From Paracentrotus lividus (taxonomy: Eukaryota; Echinodermata; Echinoidea; Camarodonta; Echinidae): 64,000 bases of DNA. The notes under the pieces were generated by a model. It saw only the letters and a list, made by a program, of their open reading frames with translations, ran no database searches and was not told where the DNA came from. Positions 41,401 to 53,400 of the stretch are shown one piece after another. The translations under genes were made by a program, and so were the position numbers. The stretch lies in the NCBI GenBank assembly GCA_940671915.1, contig CALNVZ010002100.1, forward strand, positions 10,758,541 to 10,822,540, read 5' to 3'. Position 1 is the stretch's first letter, and the number at the start of each line of letters is the position of its first letter.

Positions 41401-44400
41401 ACATCTCCCTTCATATTTTCTTTTCAGCACCTTAGAGCGATTCAGTATAGGTCACCGCTACTTCCATTGCTTCAGTGATGTAACCTTTCAGAAGAGTCTG
41501 AAGCGCCGGCTGTCCCGCATTGCAGACTATCATCACAATGCAAGTCAGGGACATTACCCTGATGATCAGCCTCCTAGGAAACACAGGATGACCTCACAGA
41601 GTAGCAAGATGGAGGAGGGGTCAACTACAGAGGGTGCTGTTGGTGGAGTTGAAGCTGGAGACGAGGAGTCATGTGGAAGGAGCTCCTCCAAAGATGGAGA
41701 GGACTTTGAAGCTCTTGCAGACAAAGAGTTTCATACCAGATTACTCAAGTAATAATAATGATAATAGTAGTATATGAACCAGTTGTGTGTCTACATGGGT
41801 TGGGTGTCTGGACACACGATTTTAACTAGCCATTCGAAAAGGATTACAAGCAATGTCTTCGAAATTTTTAGCAGAGAATGTTATAGGAAACTAATATTGA
41901 TGATGATAAGCACTATTCAACCTATATTATTGAACAGTTATATACGGCCACCAGAGGGGGTGGTTGGAACTATAGTACCCGAACTGACCCAAAGAATGTG
42001 ACTATTTTTCCTGAGGGGCGCAGCCCCGAAGGAAAATAGTCGCATTCGCGTCAGTGAGGGGACTATAGTTTCACCAAAACCTCTGAAGGCCGTATATAAC
42101 TGGTTTATATCCGTCATCGGAAATAAAGATCCTAGATCTCTAGAAATCTAACGTTAACGTTAGAGGCCGATATCTACTCCAGATAGGGTCTAACGTTAAG
42201 GCTAAGCTCACGTTAGACCTATAACACAGTTAGTCAGTATAGGTCCTAACGTTAAGTTAGGCCTGGATCTAACGTTAGACCTACCTAGATAGACCTAAGT
42301 TAGATCTAGTCTAACGTTAGATCTAACTGTTATATCTACATTTTGAATAATAAATGGGCGTTTACTCACTGGGTCTCTTCTTCTTGGGGCCCTCTGCTTA
42401 AGTTTAATCACATTTCTTGTTCTGCGTAACTAACCCTAACGTTAGACTTCTAACAACTGTCACTGATCAAACGCTGACAAACAAGTAACAGCGTTGCTGT
42501 CGCCATTTACAATGAACTCTCTGAATGAATAGACGAGATGAAAACCTCGGCTTGCTATCATCATCAGATCCTCCAAACTACTTTACACATTTCTTGTAAA
42601 AATTAGGGTCTATCCATAATCCATGTCACTGCACTGCCATGATCCTAGGCTAAGCCAAGGCACGCACTCTCCGTCCGGCAAACATGACAGAAATCCGGCC
42701 CGTCTAGCTACTACGCGAGATCAAAATGTAAACAAAATTTGATGAGTCACGCGTCACGTATGTACGTACGCGCACCATCGTCAAAACAAACCTTACGTCA
42801 CGCATAGAGGTGGATACCTTTATGACGTCTCGTCATGCCGAGCACACGATCGGGGCTACGGAGCCGCTGGGGGGGGGGCGGGCGGGTTCAGCAACCTAAA
42901 CGTGTACGAAAATGGGGTCTTTGCTCTCAGCTAGCTTCGATCACTCGATAGGCACTATCGTTTGATCGAGCCGTGGCTATTCGCAGGTACTATCCACGGC
43001 TCAAGGGAATATTCCCGGCTTATGACGTCAGATGTCAGGATTAGTGGCATATTTGCACAATTCATTAAGTTGGTTGGAACTACCTTTGGTCACATGACGG
43101 GGTTTAGACCAATCACCTATTAAGATTCTTACCATGACGGATATAATTTCGGTTTATTCCTGAGACAAAAAAAAAAACAAGGCTTCAGTTTTGTTAGGTG
43201 TCCAGACACTCGACCCCCTATCCTACTACTTATTAAATACGTAACTTGTTCAGTACATGCCTTAGCTTCCATAAGGGCCATATATTTAACCTGCAGGTGC
43301 AATACAACATCCTTCTATTTTACTTAATTTTTGTATTGGGTCTAATCTGCATTGGGTATATGTAAGTCTTATATACACACAAGGACCTCTATTTAACGTC
43401 CTATCCACGGGCCTAAATATTTCCTACTGAATTTACACCTGTATTTCCACTCAAAGTTGGCATCAATTTGTGTAAATCAGTCAGCATGCCCTGGGCCCAA
43501 ACTCATGCACATTGACATCATACGATCAGACCAGTGCAGAATGTTATTACATGTACATGAACGTATAGTTCCTCTCAAAAATAGTAATTATCATATGGTC
43601 GGTTGAGAACCAGAAGGGCGCTATAACCATTGACTTTGTACAGCAATAGCGCCCTTCTGGTTCTCAACAGACGATATGGTAGTTATGGCTATTAATAGGT
43701 GATGTACATAATTATTGGAACTAGTATTTTTGGGGGAAAGTCATGTTGGTGAAACATGACATTGCCAATATTCCAGCTTTGAAATTTATATTTTATTTAA
43801 CCCTAGGTTGTATCAAACGTATCTCCTGTGGCTTGAGGAACCGTTGCTTCATGAAGCAAGCTTATACCTACCTTCATTACCTGAACAGTATGACAGAGAC
43901 AAACTGGCAAGGATATTTGCTGCAGATGTGGTAAGTGGTTTGGAATGTTTGCTGCAGTTTATATTAGTTCATAATGAACTTAACTACTACAAAAGAAAGT
44001 GTATGCCTGTAGGTATTCTATTAAAGTTAAGCATTTAAAAGATTTAATTTACAAAACAAAAAGAGTCTCAAGCTAAGAATGGTTTCAAAAGACATTGTTC
44101 AAACAGCCATGAGAGGAAACAAAAGTTACGATTTACACATATTTTGTCTAAGGGCTTTGTGGAATGGACACTTACGTCCCCGTGGCAAGGCATTTATCTA
44201 CAAATTTGTCACACTTGACTCGAGTGGATCGGTACTGGAAGGAAAAACTTTGTTAAATGCTTAAAGTGGAGCAGCTATGGGTAGAGCCTTATGAATTATT
44301 TCTGCATTTCTGAATAATTTACTTGAATAATGTCGCTTTATAAGCACTGTATTGCAGAGATGCCAACTCTACAAAATAATTACAACATTAGAAATTAGAA

Positions 44401-47400
44401 CGCAAATAACCCAAATAGTTAAAATAGCTGAAACCAATGTCTTGTTAACAAGTGAAAAAAAACTATTGATTTGAACGCATTCCCGAAATTGAATGACAGA
44501 GCAAAATGTTATTATTCATGCTTTCTCTATTGAGAAGTCATTTATTTTAGCTGTTCTAACTATTTGGGTTATTTGCGTTCTAATTTCTAATATTATTATT
44601 CTGTAGCGTTGGCATCTCTGTGTATTGTTATGTTCATTATCATTAATATGATAATTATCATTGATATGATAATATTATTATCAATACGATATGGCCAATA
44701 TCGCTAATGCTCTGGAATTGGAATATAGATTTTCATTTGTTTTTCTATTGTCTTTCATAACATAAATGTTATACATGTTTATGTCATTCAAGATCAACAT
44801 TTCATTAATACCCTGCATTGACAGTAATATGTCATGACCTGGGTTTATTTTAAGAATTTACTTATTATGTTTATATTGTAAATTTATTTCCTTTGTTGTG
44901 AACTCAAAGTAATATCAAATAAAAAATTATTACAATTTTTTTGAAAGGATGCTTGGATGGAGTATGTTGACTGGGATGGTGTGAGCTATGGAGTAGAGAG
45001 ACTTGTAACTCAATGGCTGCAAGTCACAAGACCTCCTATATACAAGAACTATGGGCACAGTACTAGGGATCAACAAATAGATGGTAACAATCTCATGTTA
45101 TATCTTTTGATACATACAACTTTTGAACTTTTTACATATGAATAGTTTCTAAGACAGTATTTTGTTGTCAGACTTGAAAATTCTAACTCAAAACTTCACC
45201 GCTACAATGAGATTTAGGGAACTGTTTGCAGAAAGATGGTTTTAATATTTTGGTTCAGATACAGCACTGAGAAGTACATACATCTACATGTAGGAATATG
45301 TTACAGGAAAATATTGTGAAATTTTCATGAGAGATATTAATATCTATCCAGTTAGCTTTGTTAAGTTAAGGGAGTGGTGTGGTCGAGTGGATAAGTCAGT
45401 GGACTTACGATCACAAGGTACGCGGTTCAAATCCCGTCCATACCACTAGCATCCTTCAGCAAGGTGTCAACCTGCAAATTTGCCGTACTTGACCCAAGTG
45501 AGGTGAATTGGTTCCGGTAGGAAGGAATTCCTTGAATGCTGTGAGCACCTTTCGGGTAGCCTAGCTAAGCCGGGTAATAATTAGTTAGCACTATAAGCGC
45601 TTAGAAACGAATCCATGACATATGCTCCGGCGACAATTGCTCCGCTATAAATTCCATACACTAATCGAATGACTAACTTCAACCAGGGACTTTACACTAT
45701 ACCCTACCCTAAACCTAACCCTAAACCTAATATAAATCCCTATTACAACCCTAACCCTAACCCTATATCTTAGACGAAATAAAGCCCGGAGCAATTGTCG
45801 CAGGAGCAAATGTCGGGTCACCCTTAGAAACACCAAGGTGGATATATGTATTAAGTGAGCATATAAATGTAACTATTATTATTATTAAGTTTGTTATTTG
45901 ATGTCGGGCAAGATCTGCAAAGCTGTAAACTGTTTTATTATTCATATTTAATCATTTAAATTATTTTAATTTATAATTTACAAAGTACTTGTCTTATCTT
46001 CTCCCCTCATAGCGACAACTCAGATCCTGCATCGCCTAGCCCAGTATGAGAAGCCTAAAGCCGCTCCATCTGTGCACTCCATCACGGCTCCAGTAGGAGA
46101 CATACCGGATCATCTCCTAATAGATCATCAAGCAATGCTGCAATTCATTGAAGGAGATCTCCAAGAGATGCTTGATTATGCCAAGTAAGCTTTACTCTGC
46201 TGTGCTCTACATTGTAGTAGGTTTGTTGTATCATCTTTAATCCTCAAAAGACAGGGGGGCACGATTTCCGCTCCACCGCACAAAAGATTTTGATCCACCG
46301 CTTGCTGACTTTTTCTTTCAAGTCTCGCGCATCTTTTGAAGCCATTTTCGCGAAAATCTGTCATACCTTACAACGCTGCACGATTTTCAAAAATATCTGT
46401 CAGACAAAGTCATTGCAAATGCAGTTTTCTCACCTAATTCATAAAGATATGATTATTTTCACTTTCATTTGCCGAAATCAATTTATTTTAGCATATTTAG
46501 CTTCAAAATGGTTTCTTCATAATTTTTGAGAAAAACAAGAAAAAACAAAAGGTCAAAAAACAAAGTATATCATATGTAAGAAATTCATAAAACAATAAAT
46601 ACTAAGAAAATAATTTCAATACCATAATTTTATGCCTCGCCACCGAAGGTGGTCCGGAGGCATTATGTTTTCGGGTTGTCCGTCTCCGTCCGTCCGTCGT
46701 CCGTACGTCCGTCCCGTTTTCGTTCTCGCGATAACTTAAGAACCGTTTGACGGATCACTTTCAAACTTGGATCATGTATGCATATGGTAGGGACAATGAT
46801 CTGATTAGATTTTAGGGTCATGAGGTCAAAGGTCAAAGGTCACAGAGGTCATTGTATGCATGAAAATGGCTCGTTCTCGCCATAACTTAAAAACCGTTTG
46901 ACGGGTCAACTTCAAACTTGGGTAATGTGTGCCTATGGGAGGGCAATGAACTGATTAGATTTTAGGGTCATGAGGTCAAAGGTCAAAGGTCACAGATGTC
47001 ATTGTATACATGAAAAGGTTCGTTCTCGCAATAACTTAAGAACTGTGTGACAGGTCAACTTCAACTTGAGTAATGTGTGCATATGGGAGGGGCAATGAAC
47101 TGATTAGATTTTGGGGTCAAAGGTCAAAGGTCACAGAGGTCATTGTATACATAGAAATAGTTTGTTCTCGTGATAACTTAAGAACCGTTTGAGGGATAAA
47201 CTTGAAACTTGGGTCATATGTGCATATATGAGGGTCAATAAACTTATTAGATTTTGGGGTCATGAGGTCAAAGGTCACAGGTCATTGTGTACGTGAAAAT
47301 GGCTCTCGTTCTTGCGAATACTTAAGAACCGTTTGAGGGATCAACTTCAAACTTGGATCATATTTACATATGGGAGGGACAATGAACTTATCAGATTTTG

Positions 47401-50400
47401 GGGTCATGAGGTCAAAGGTCACAGAGGTCATTGTGTACATGAAAATGGCTTGTTCTCGCAATAACTTAAAAACCGTTTGACGGATCAATTTCAAACTTGG
47501 GTCATATGTGCATATGGACGGACAATAAACTGATTAGAATTTAGAGTCATGAGGACAGAGGACATTGTGTACGTGAAAATGGCTTGTTCTTGCGATAACG
47601 TAAGAACAGTTTGATGGATGAACATCAAACTTGGGTCATGTGTGCATATGGTAGGACAATGAATTTATTATATTTTGAGGTCATAAAGTCAAAGGTCAAG
47701 GGTCACACGTCATTGTATACATGAAAATGGCACGTTCTTGCTGTAACTTCTGAACCGTTTATGGATCAACTTCAAACTTGGGTCATGTGGGAGGAAAGAT
47801 GAACTGATTAAATTTTTGAGGTCAGGACATCAAAGGTCACTGGTTATTTATGTAAATGACTCGTTTGTGCAATTTCTGAAGGACCTTTGACGATCAACTT
47901 AAACATTTTATCCTTTTTTATTACATCAGTAGCCATCCTTCCTGAGTTGGAAATAATTCTGATGATACAACTTAATAGATTTGGGGTCAATATCTCAAAG
48001 ATGTCATGGTATAAATGGATGTAAAATACTCAAACACGCGCATGCCTTTTTTTTCCGATGTGGCAATACGGAGGCATGCCTTCCGACCGTGCGCGGTCGA
48101 AGATTCATCTAGTTTCCTATTACAATTGTTAAGAATGCTATAAGGAATAGTAATACACAAAATTAGCATTCCAGGCGCTTTATATTTTCAATTGGAGCAA
48201 AAAGTATGATTTCATGCATAAATTAGCATAATTAATTCATATTAAAAAAAAATCGATAATTTTTCGGAAAAATTAACAGCGCAGTCTTGTAGATTACATG
48301 GCTCACTACCATCGTGCAAATTTTCGGCGCGATCGGAGGCTGAGATCTTAGGGGGGGGCACCATGGCCCCCCTCAGTCTTGACAGCTACCAAAACACCCC
48401 AGTCTTATTAGGGTTAAGGCATATCAAAACATATTTTATTTGTAAAGTCATTGTATGTCAGATAAAATATTGTTACTAGCTTCTGACTACTCGAGCATTG
48501 AAAAGTTAACAGGTTTAATCCTGAAAAGACTGGTGGCTCATTCAGCCCCCCCCCCCCCAAGATCTCTGCTGTTGACCGCACAATCGCGCCGAAAATTGGC
48601 AAACGCGTTACCCATGGCATCATCTACAAAACTGAAGAGCCATATTCTCTGAAAAATTCCATCACTAATCAATTATGCTAATTTATGTTACAATCACAGA
48701 TTTGCTCTAATTAATTAAATAAAGCCCCAAAAGTGCTAATTTTTTGTTTAATTGATGCAATCACAAGAAGAATTTTCCCTTAATTAGTGTCAAGAAATAA
48801 AGAATGGTAACAAAGACCATCTAGTGCACATATTTGTAATCTCAATGAATATGTAATAGTGAATATAGTAGTGTATGAGTTGACCACCATTCTTCTTTTT
48901 CATTGCAGCTCATTTTCAACAAGAGAGAGCTTCAATGTTGGCTTAGACCTTAGCTACATTGAGCTCCTGCCGACTCTCTATCACAATTCTGAAATCGAGG
49001 TAAAATAATTGTCACATTTTCCTTTTAAAACATTTTAGCTTCCCTATACAAATAAAATCATAGGCTAATTTATACTCTTTATTATTAATAGTTATTCCAA
49101 AAGGTATATTTTAAGACTAGCTACATTTTGTATATATAACACAGTCAAGGAGAGGTTCGATCAGTTTGATCTTGATTAAAGTGTCCATGTTATCAACCAT
49201 CAAAAGTTCATTCTAAATAGGCTGAGTGTGTCATCCGGGTATTTTTATATTATATAAATAGTGTACACTCTATCATGCAATATACTGGATTATATGTACA
49301 ACAAATACTAAATTATTCTGCGTGCAGGTTTGTTTTTCTGAGGGATAATTTAGTATTTGGAGTTCATATAGTTCAGTAATGTTGCAAGGTTGAGCGTTCA
49401 CTGTTTATTATAGTAAATAGACCCCAAACGTTATATTGTACATATGTACAATGTAACAAATTGAAAGTAGGTCATGTGGTACTAATCTAGCCAATTACAG
49501 CTTCAATTATCTTACCACTATTTACTATTAAATGTTATTTTCAACAATAAGTCTCCCCTATCAGTCATTTAAAAAAAAAAATGCATGTGGAACTCCTGGC
49601 ATGATCAAGAACTATTGGTTTGCTTGACTGAAACATTAAGTGGGTACAATACCTAGGATATTTATAGTAAAAAAAAAAATTGAGAAATGTGTTGATAACT
49701 CTTGAAGTTTGCAGAGTAGAACTTACAACAACCTGCCCTAACCTATTGATGATTTTGAATCCTTGTTATAAAATAAAACTGTACCTACATCATTGTAAAG
49801 AGCAAATATGAAAATATAGAATGCATTTTGCATTCACAAGATTTTTGGCGTAATTGTTGTATTTAAATTGATGAGACTAATGGGTTTCTATTAAATGTAT
49901 TCTTTTAACTTTGACAGACACGACTAGAGATTCCTTGCAGGTCAGCAGTCTCCTCTAGACATCGATGCTTGGGACCAGCCAGAATTGTTGTTAGGGTAAG
50001 CTTGTAGTCATTTTAAAGGGATGCAGTAACATTGAATGATATTCAAATCACAATTTGTTTGATTTAGCTTATTTGCTAGCATAATTATAAACACATAGGT
50101 CAGTCTGGTACTAGTATCTTAATTGCAAGCTAATTGCTTGCTTTACTTTCGAGATATGATTCCATACTCAAATTTTTAAACCTATCGTGGAATGGGTTTG
50201 AAAACCATGTGCACTTCAAGACAGCACCGCATTTCCTGTTGTGTAGTCCCTGTCCCTATCGGCCTGCTGAGCTTGCAACAGAGGGGAAGTAAATTAACTC
50301 ATCTGTATGCTTAGCATCCTTTGTGACACTGTTTTAAGATAGTAAATGACTTCCATTTGATCTGAAACTTTCAGTATTTTGTTTTTATTGTTAGAGCAAT

Positions 50401-53400
50401 ATAATTTTATTCATCTTGATCTAATTGCTCTTGTTTTTGAAAGTTACCAAATCCCTTTAAATCACACATAATTTTCTTTGTTGTATTCATTTCTTATTAA
50501 ATTATAACTACAAATGTATACATTCAGTATTATGAAGCCGACAAATAGCTAAACTAAGTTAAAGTTGGTCCTGTTCAATATTGATTTGATTTGATTTGAT
50601 TTATTTATTTACCAATGATAACATTTCATGACATACATATAATTAAAATATTACAAATGGTAAATGGGACCAGAAAATAGCACATGTGCTAGTCGAGCCT
50701 GGCCCCTCTTCATTATTTACATACAAAGTATAATGTTGTTAATAAACATAAGACTATACAGTTACAGATACCAACTATTGATACAAAGTTTATGAAGTGT
50801 AAATTACAGTAAGTTACACATAGAGAAGCGAATTGTTATTGATTTATTATATGCATTTTTAAAGAAAAAAATTTTTTTTTTCTTGTTTGTGTTAATTTGA
50901 TCGTATCTAGCACCAGGAATGCAAGAAAAGCGATGCCGTGAAGAGAAAACTAGATGAGAATAGAACCGAATACAAACAGCTATCAATCGAAACGGAATCT
51001 CCGCCCCCTCCTGTTATCTGCACTGCTGCTGTTCATATAGAGACTGCCATCACGTGAGTTTCACATTCTAATAGTGAGATAAAGAGTTTTAGTGAACACA
51101 ATTTAGGTTGTTTAATGTGGTGTAAAGTCATATTCAGTTCTTTCAGTTGAATAGAAAAGTGGAAATATTCAAAGTTTTTTTGTTTATTATTGACAGATTT
51201 TATAATCAAAACTTTCATATAGATTTATATCTATTTTAATGAAAGACAAGTTAAGTTAATAATCTGAGCTCTTCTCGGATCAGAAATTTGTAAAGAAAAC
51301 AACAACATGATAATCATTGTTCTATAGTTAATCTGAGTTATTTCAAGTAATAATACCCTTCGGGCAGGATAAAGTTTGTACACTATTTGAAACACTTCAT
51401 TTTTAATTTTTGCTTCATGCTCTTTTGTTGTCATGTATTTCAGGGATTTGATCAATAAAAATCGATCGGCGGAAGGGGAGGAGCAGGATGCCCATATCCA
51501 GGTGGGCGTGGCTCTTCTATATCACCTTGCCAACAAGATGAACGATGATTGTAGGCATTATCCACCTACAAGGCAGTTCTTCACCTCATGTATTGAGATT
51601 CTAGGACAGGTATTATTGACCATGATATCAAATGGACATGTCAACTATTGTTGTTGAAGTCATTTTTTTCTCTTTTGTGATGTGACATATTCTTCTTCAT
51701 TTGTGTCCACCATTTACAATATTAAGTATAACATGAATATATGTACATGTTATATAGCACAAACAAAATTATATACTTGGCCACGACTTTGCACATAGTA
51801 CAGCCCTCTCATTTGCAACCATCAGATCATCCCGATCGCAATTTTCTCTAATTTGGCATTGAAGCAGGTGTCCCATAGTTTGAGGCGTACCACAATCACA
51901 ATTTACGTTGTGGCATATGTGACATATGTGACCAGTCTATGCCAAGCATCTTTATTCTGTGTACCTGAATGGTTTGAAAAGTTGATTCTGAACTTCCTTA
52001 AAGTTAATTATGAGATAGTGTGTAACATGGTCACATACATGTAGTTCATGAACACATATTCCAGAAGAAAATGCCAAGTTAGACACACGTGGGTATTAAA
52101 AAAAAAAAATTATTTTGAAACCTCTCTTCTTGCAGTGCTGATATATACACACTATATGACATATATTGTTTAGTATGAACTATATTTGGTATAAGGAATA
52201 ATGGTAATTATATTTAACTCTGGATTAATGTTTGGAAGATAGTGATGATGATCATTATTATCATCACTATCAATGTTGTGTATACTAATTTAGTTTAATT
52301 TTTAAGAAGTAGAATTATTATTAACATTATTTGTATATTATTCATCTTCTTCTTTTCAAGTCCTTTCTCAAATTGTTTTGACTGTAAGTGTATCCTCATA
52401 TTCATGTTTCTCAAAGGAATGAGAAAACTGAAACTGAATCTGAAATTGAATTAGACTCTACCCACTATATTATTGATTATGATTGATTATGATAACAGTA
52501 CATGTACATTCATTAAGTCTGTTGGTTTTGTTTGCTTTCTTTAGGAGTTTGTGAGACCATTCCCGGAACAGGCACAACCTCTGCTCCATGAGATTTTGTC
52601 CAATCACAAACTTGCTGGTGTCTTGGCACCTAACTTTGTACCTTGTAACTGCCCTTCAACGTTTGTCCACATGTACACTGAGGTTGTGAGAGTCACTGCC
52701 AATAACATGCAGGATCTTGCTTTCATGTTACTCACGAAGGTACTGTATTCACTGTTATTTTTACACGATTAATTTTTCGCGCTGAGCGGCCTCAAAGAAT
52801 GTTCACAGATTATTGAATTCGCGCTGCATTTTTAGTAAGCACGCAGTTGAATGCACCCAATACATGCATAAAAAAATATTCACACGTTTTTAAACTTGCG
52901 CGAAATCTGCGAAAAATTAATGTACCACGAATATTTCCACGATTACAGTAATTGTAGAGCCCTGAGGGATACATGTATTACATCAGAAAATGTGCTTTGA
53001 AAGACATTTACCATTATCATTATCAATATCAAATTTTCAAATGTATTTCTTTCATAGTGCTACCAAAAATTATATTGTAAATTGTAAGTATTATAGTATA
53101 CAGGTGCTGGACAATAGTATAAATGTCCTGTTATTGGGTCTATATGCATCTTCTTCTTTTTTTGTGATGAGTATTGTAGCAGAAGTTACATATAGAAAAG
53201 TAAATAATATGAGCAGGCTAAAAGATTACTATCATGGTTTGGAGTTCTATGTTGTACTTGGACTTATTGATTGTGTAGTATATATCAAAACCTCTATTTA
53301 GAGTTTATGATTATACATCCATTTTTTTATAATCATCTTACATCTCTTCATTTCATACCTGTTTTTCTTTCTAATTCATTATATTATATAATGAAAACAT

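Larger units (their letters stand above)
41749..43806. other. Intron 23, composite of repeats
   Basis: Contains the long hairpin at 41934-42103, a GC-richer composite element at about 42104-43146 with TAACGTTAG words, and the hairpin at 43590-43680 (all listed separately). No coding sequence supported. Confidence 0.6.

Noticed and set aside
45373-45445. Functional tRNA gene
   Set aside because: A and B boxes are present but the arms do not pair as a full tRNA, and a SINE body follows directly.
45697-45768. Interstitial telomere repeat
   Set aside because: CCCTAA words are short and imperfect and lie inside a MITE with defined ends.
46633-48115. Zinc-finger-like or coding tandem repeat
   Set aside because: Units of about 145 bp are not multiples of three and contain stops in all frames.
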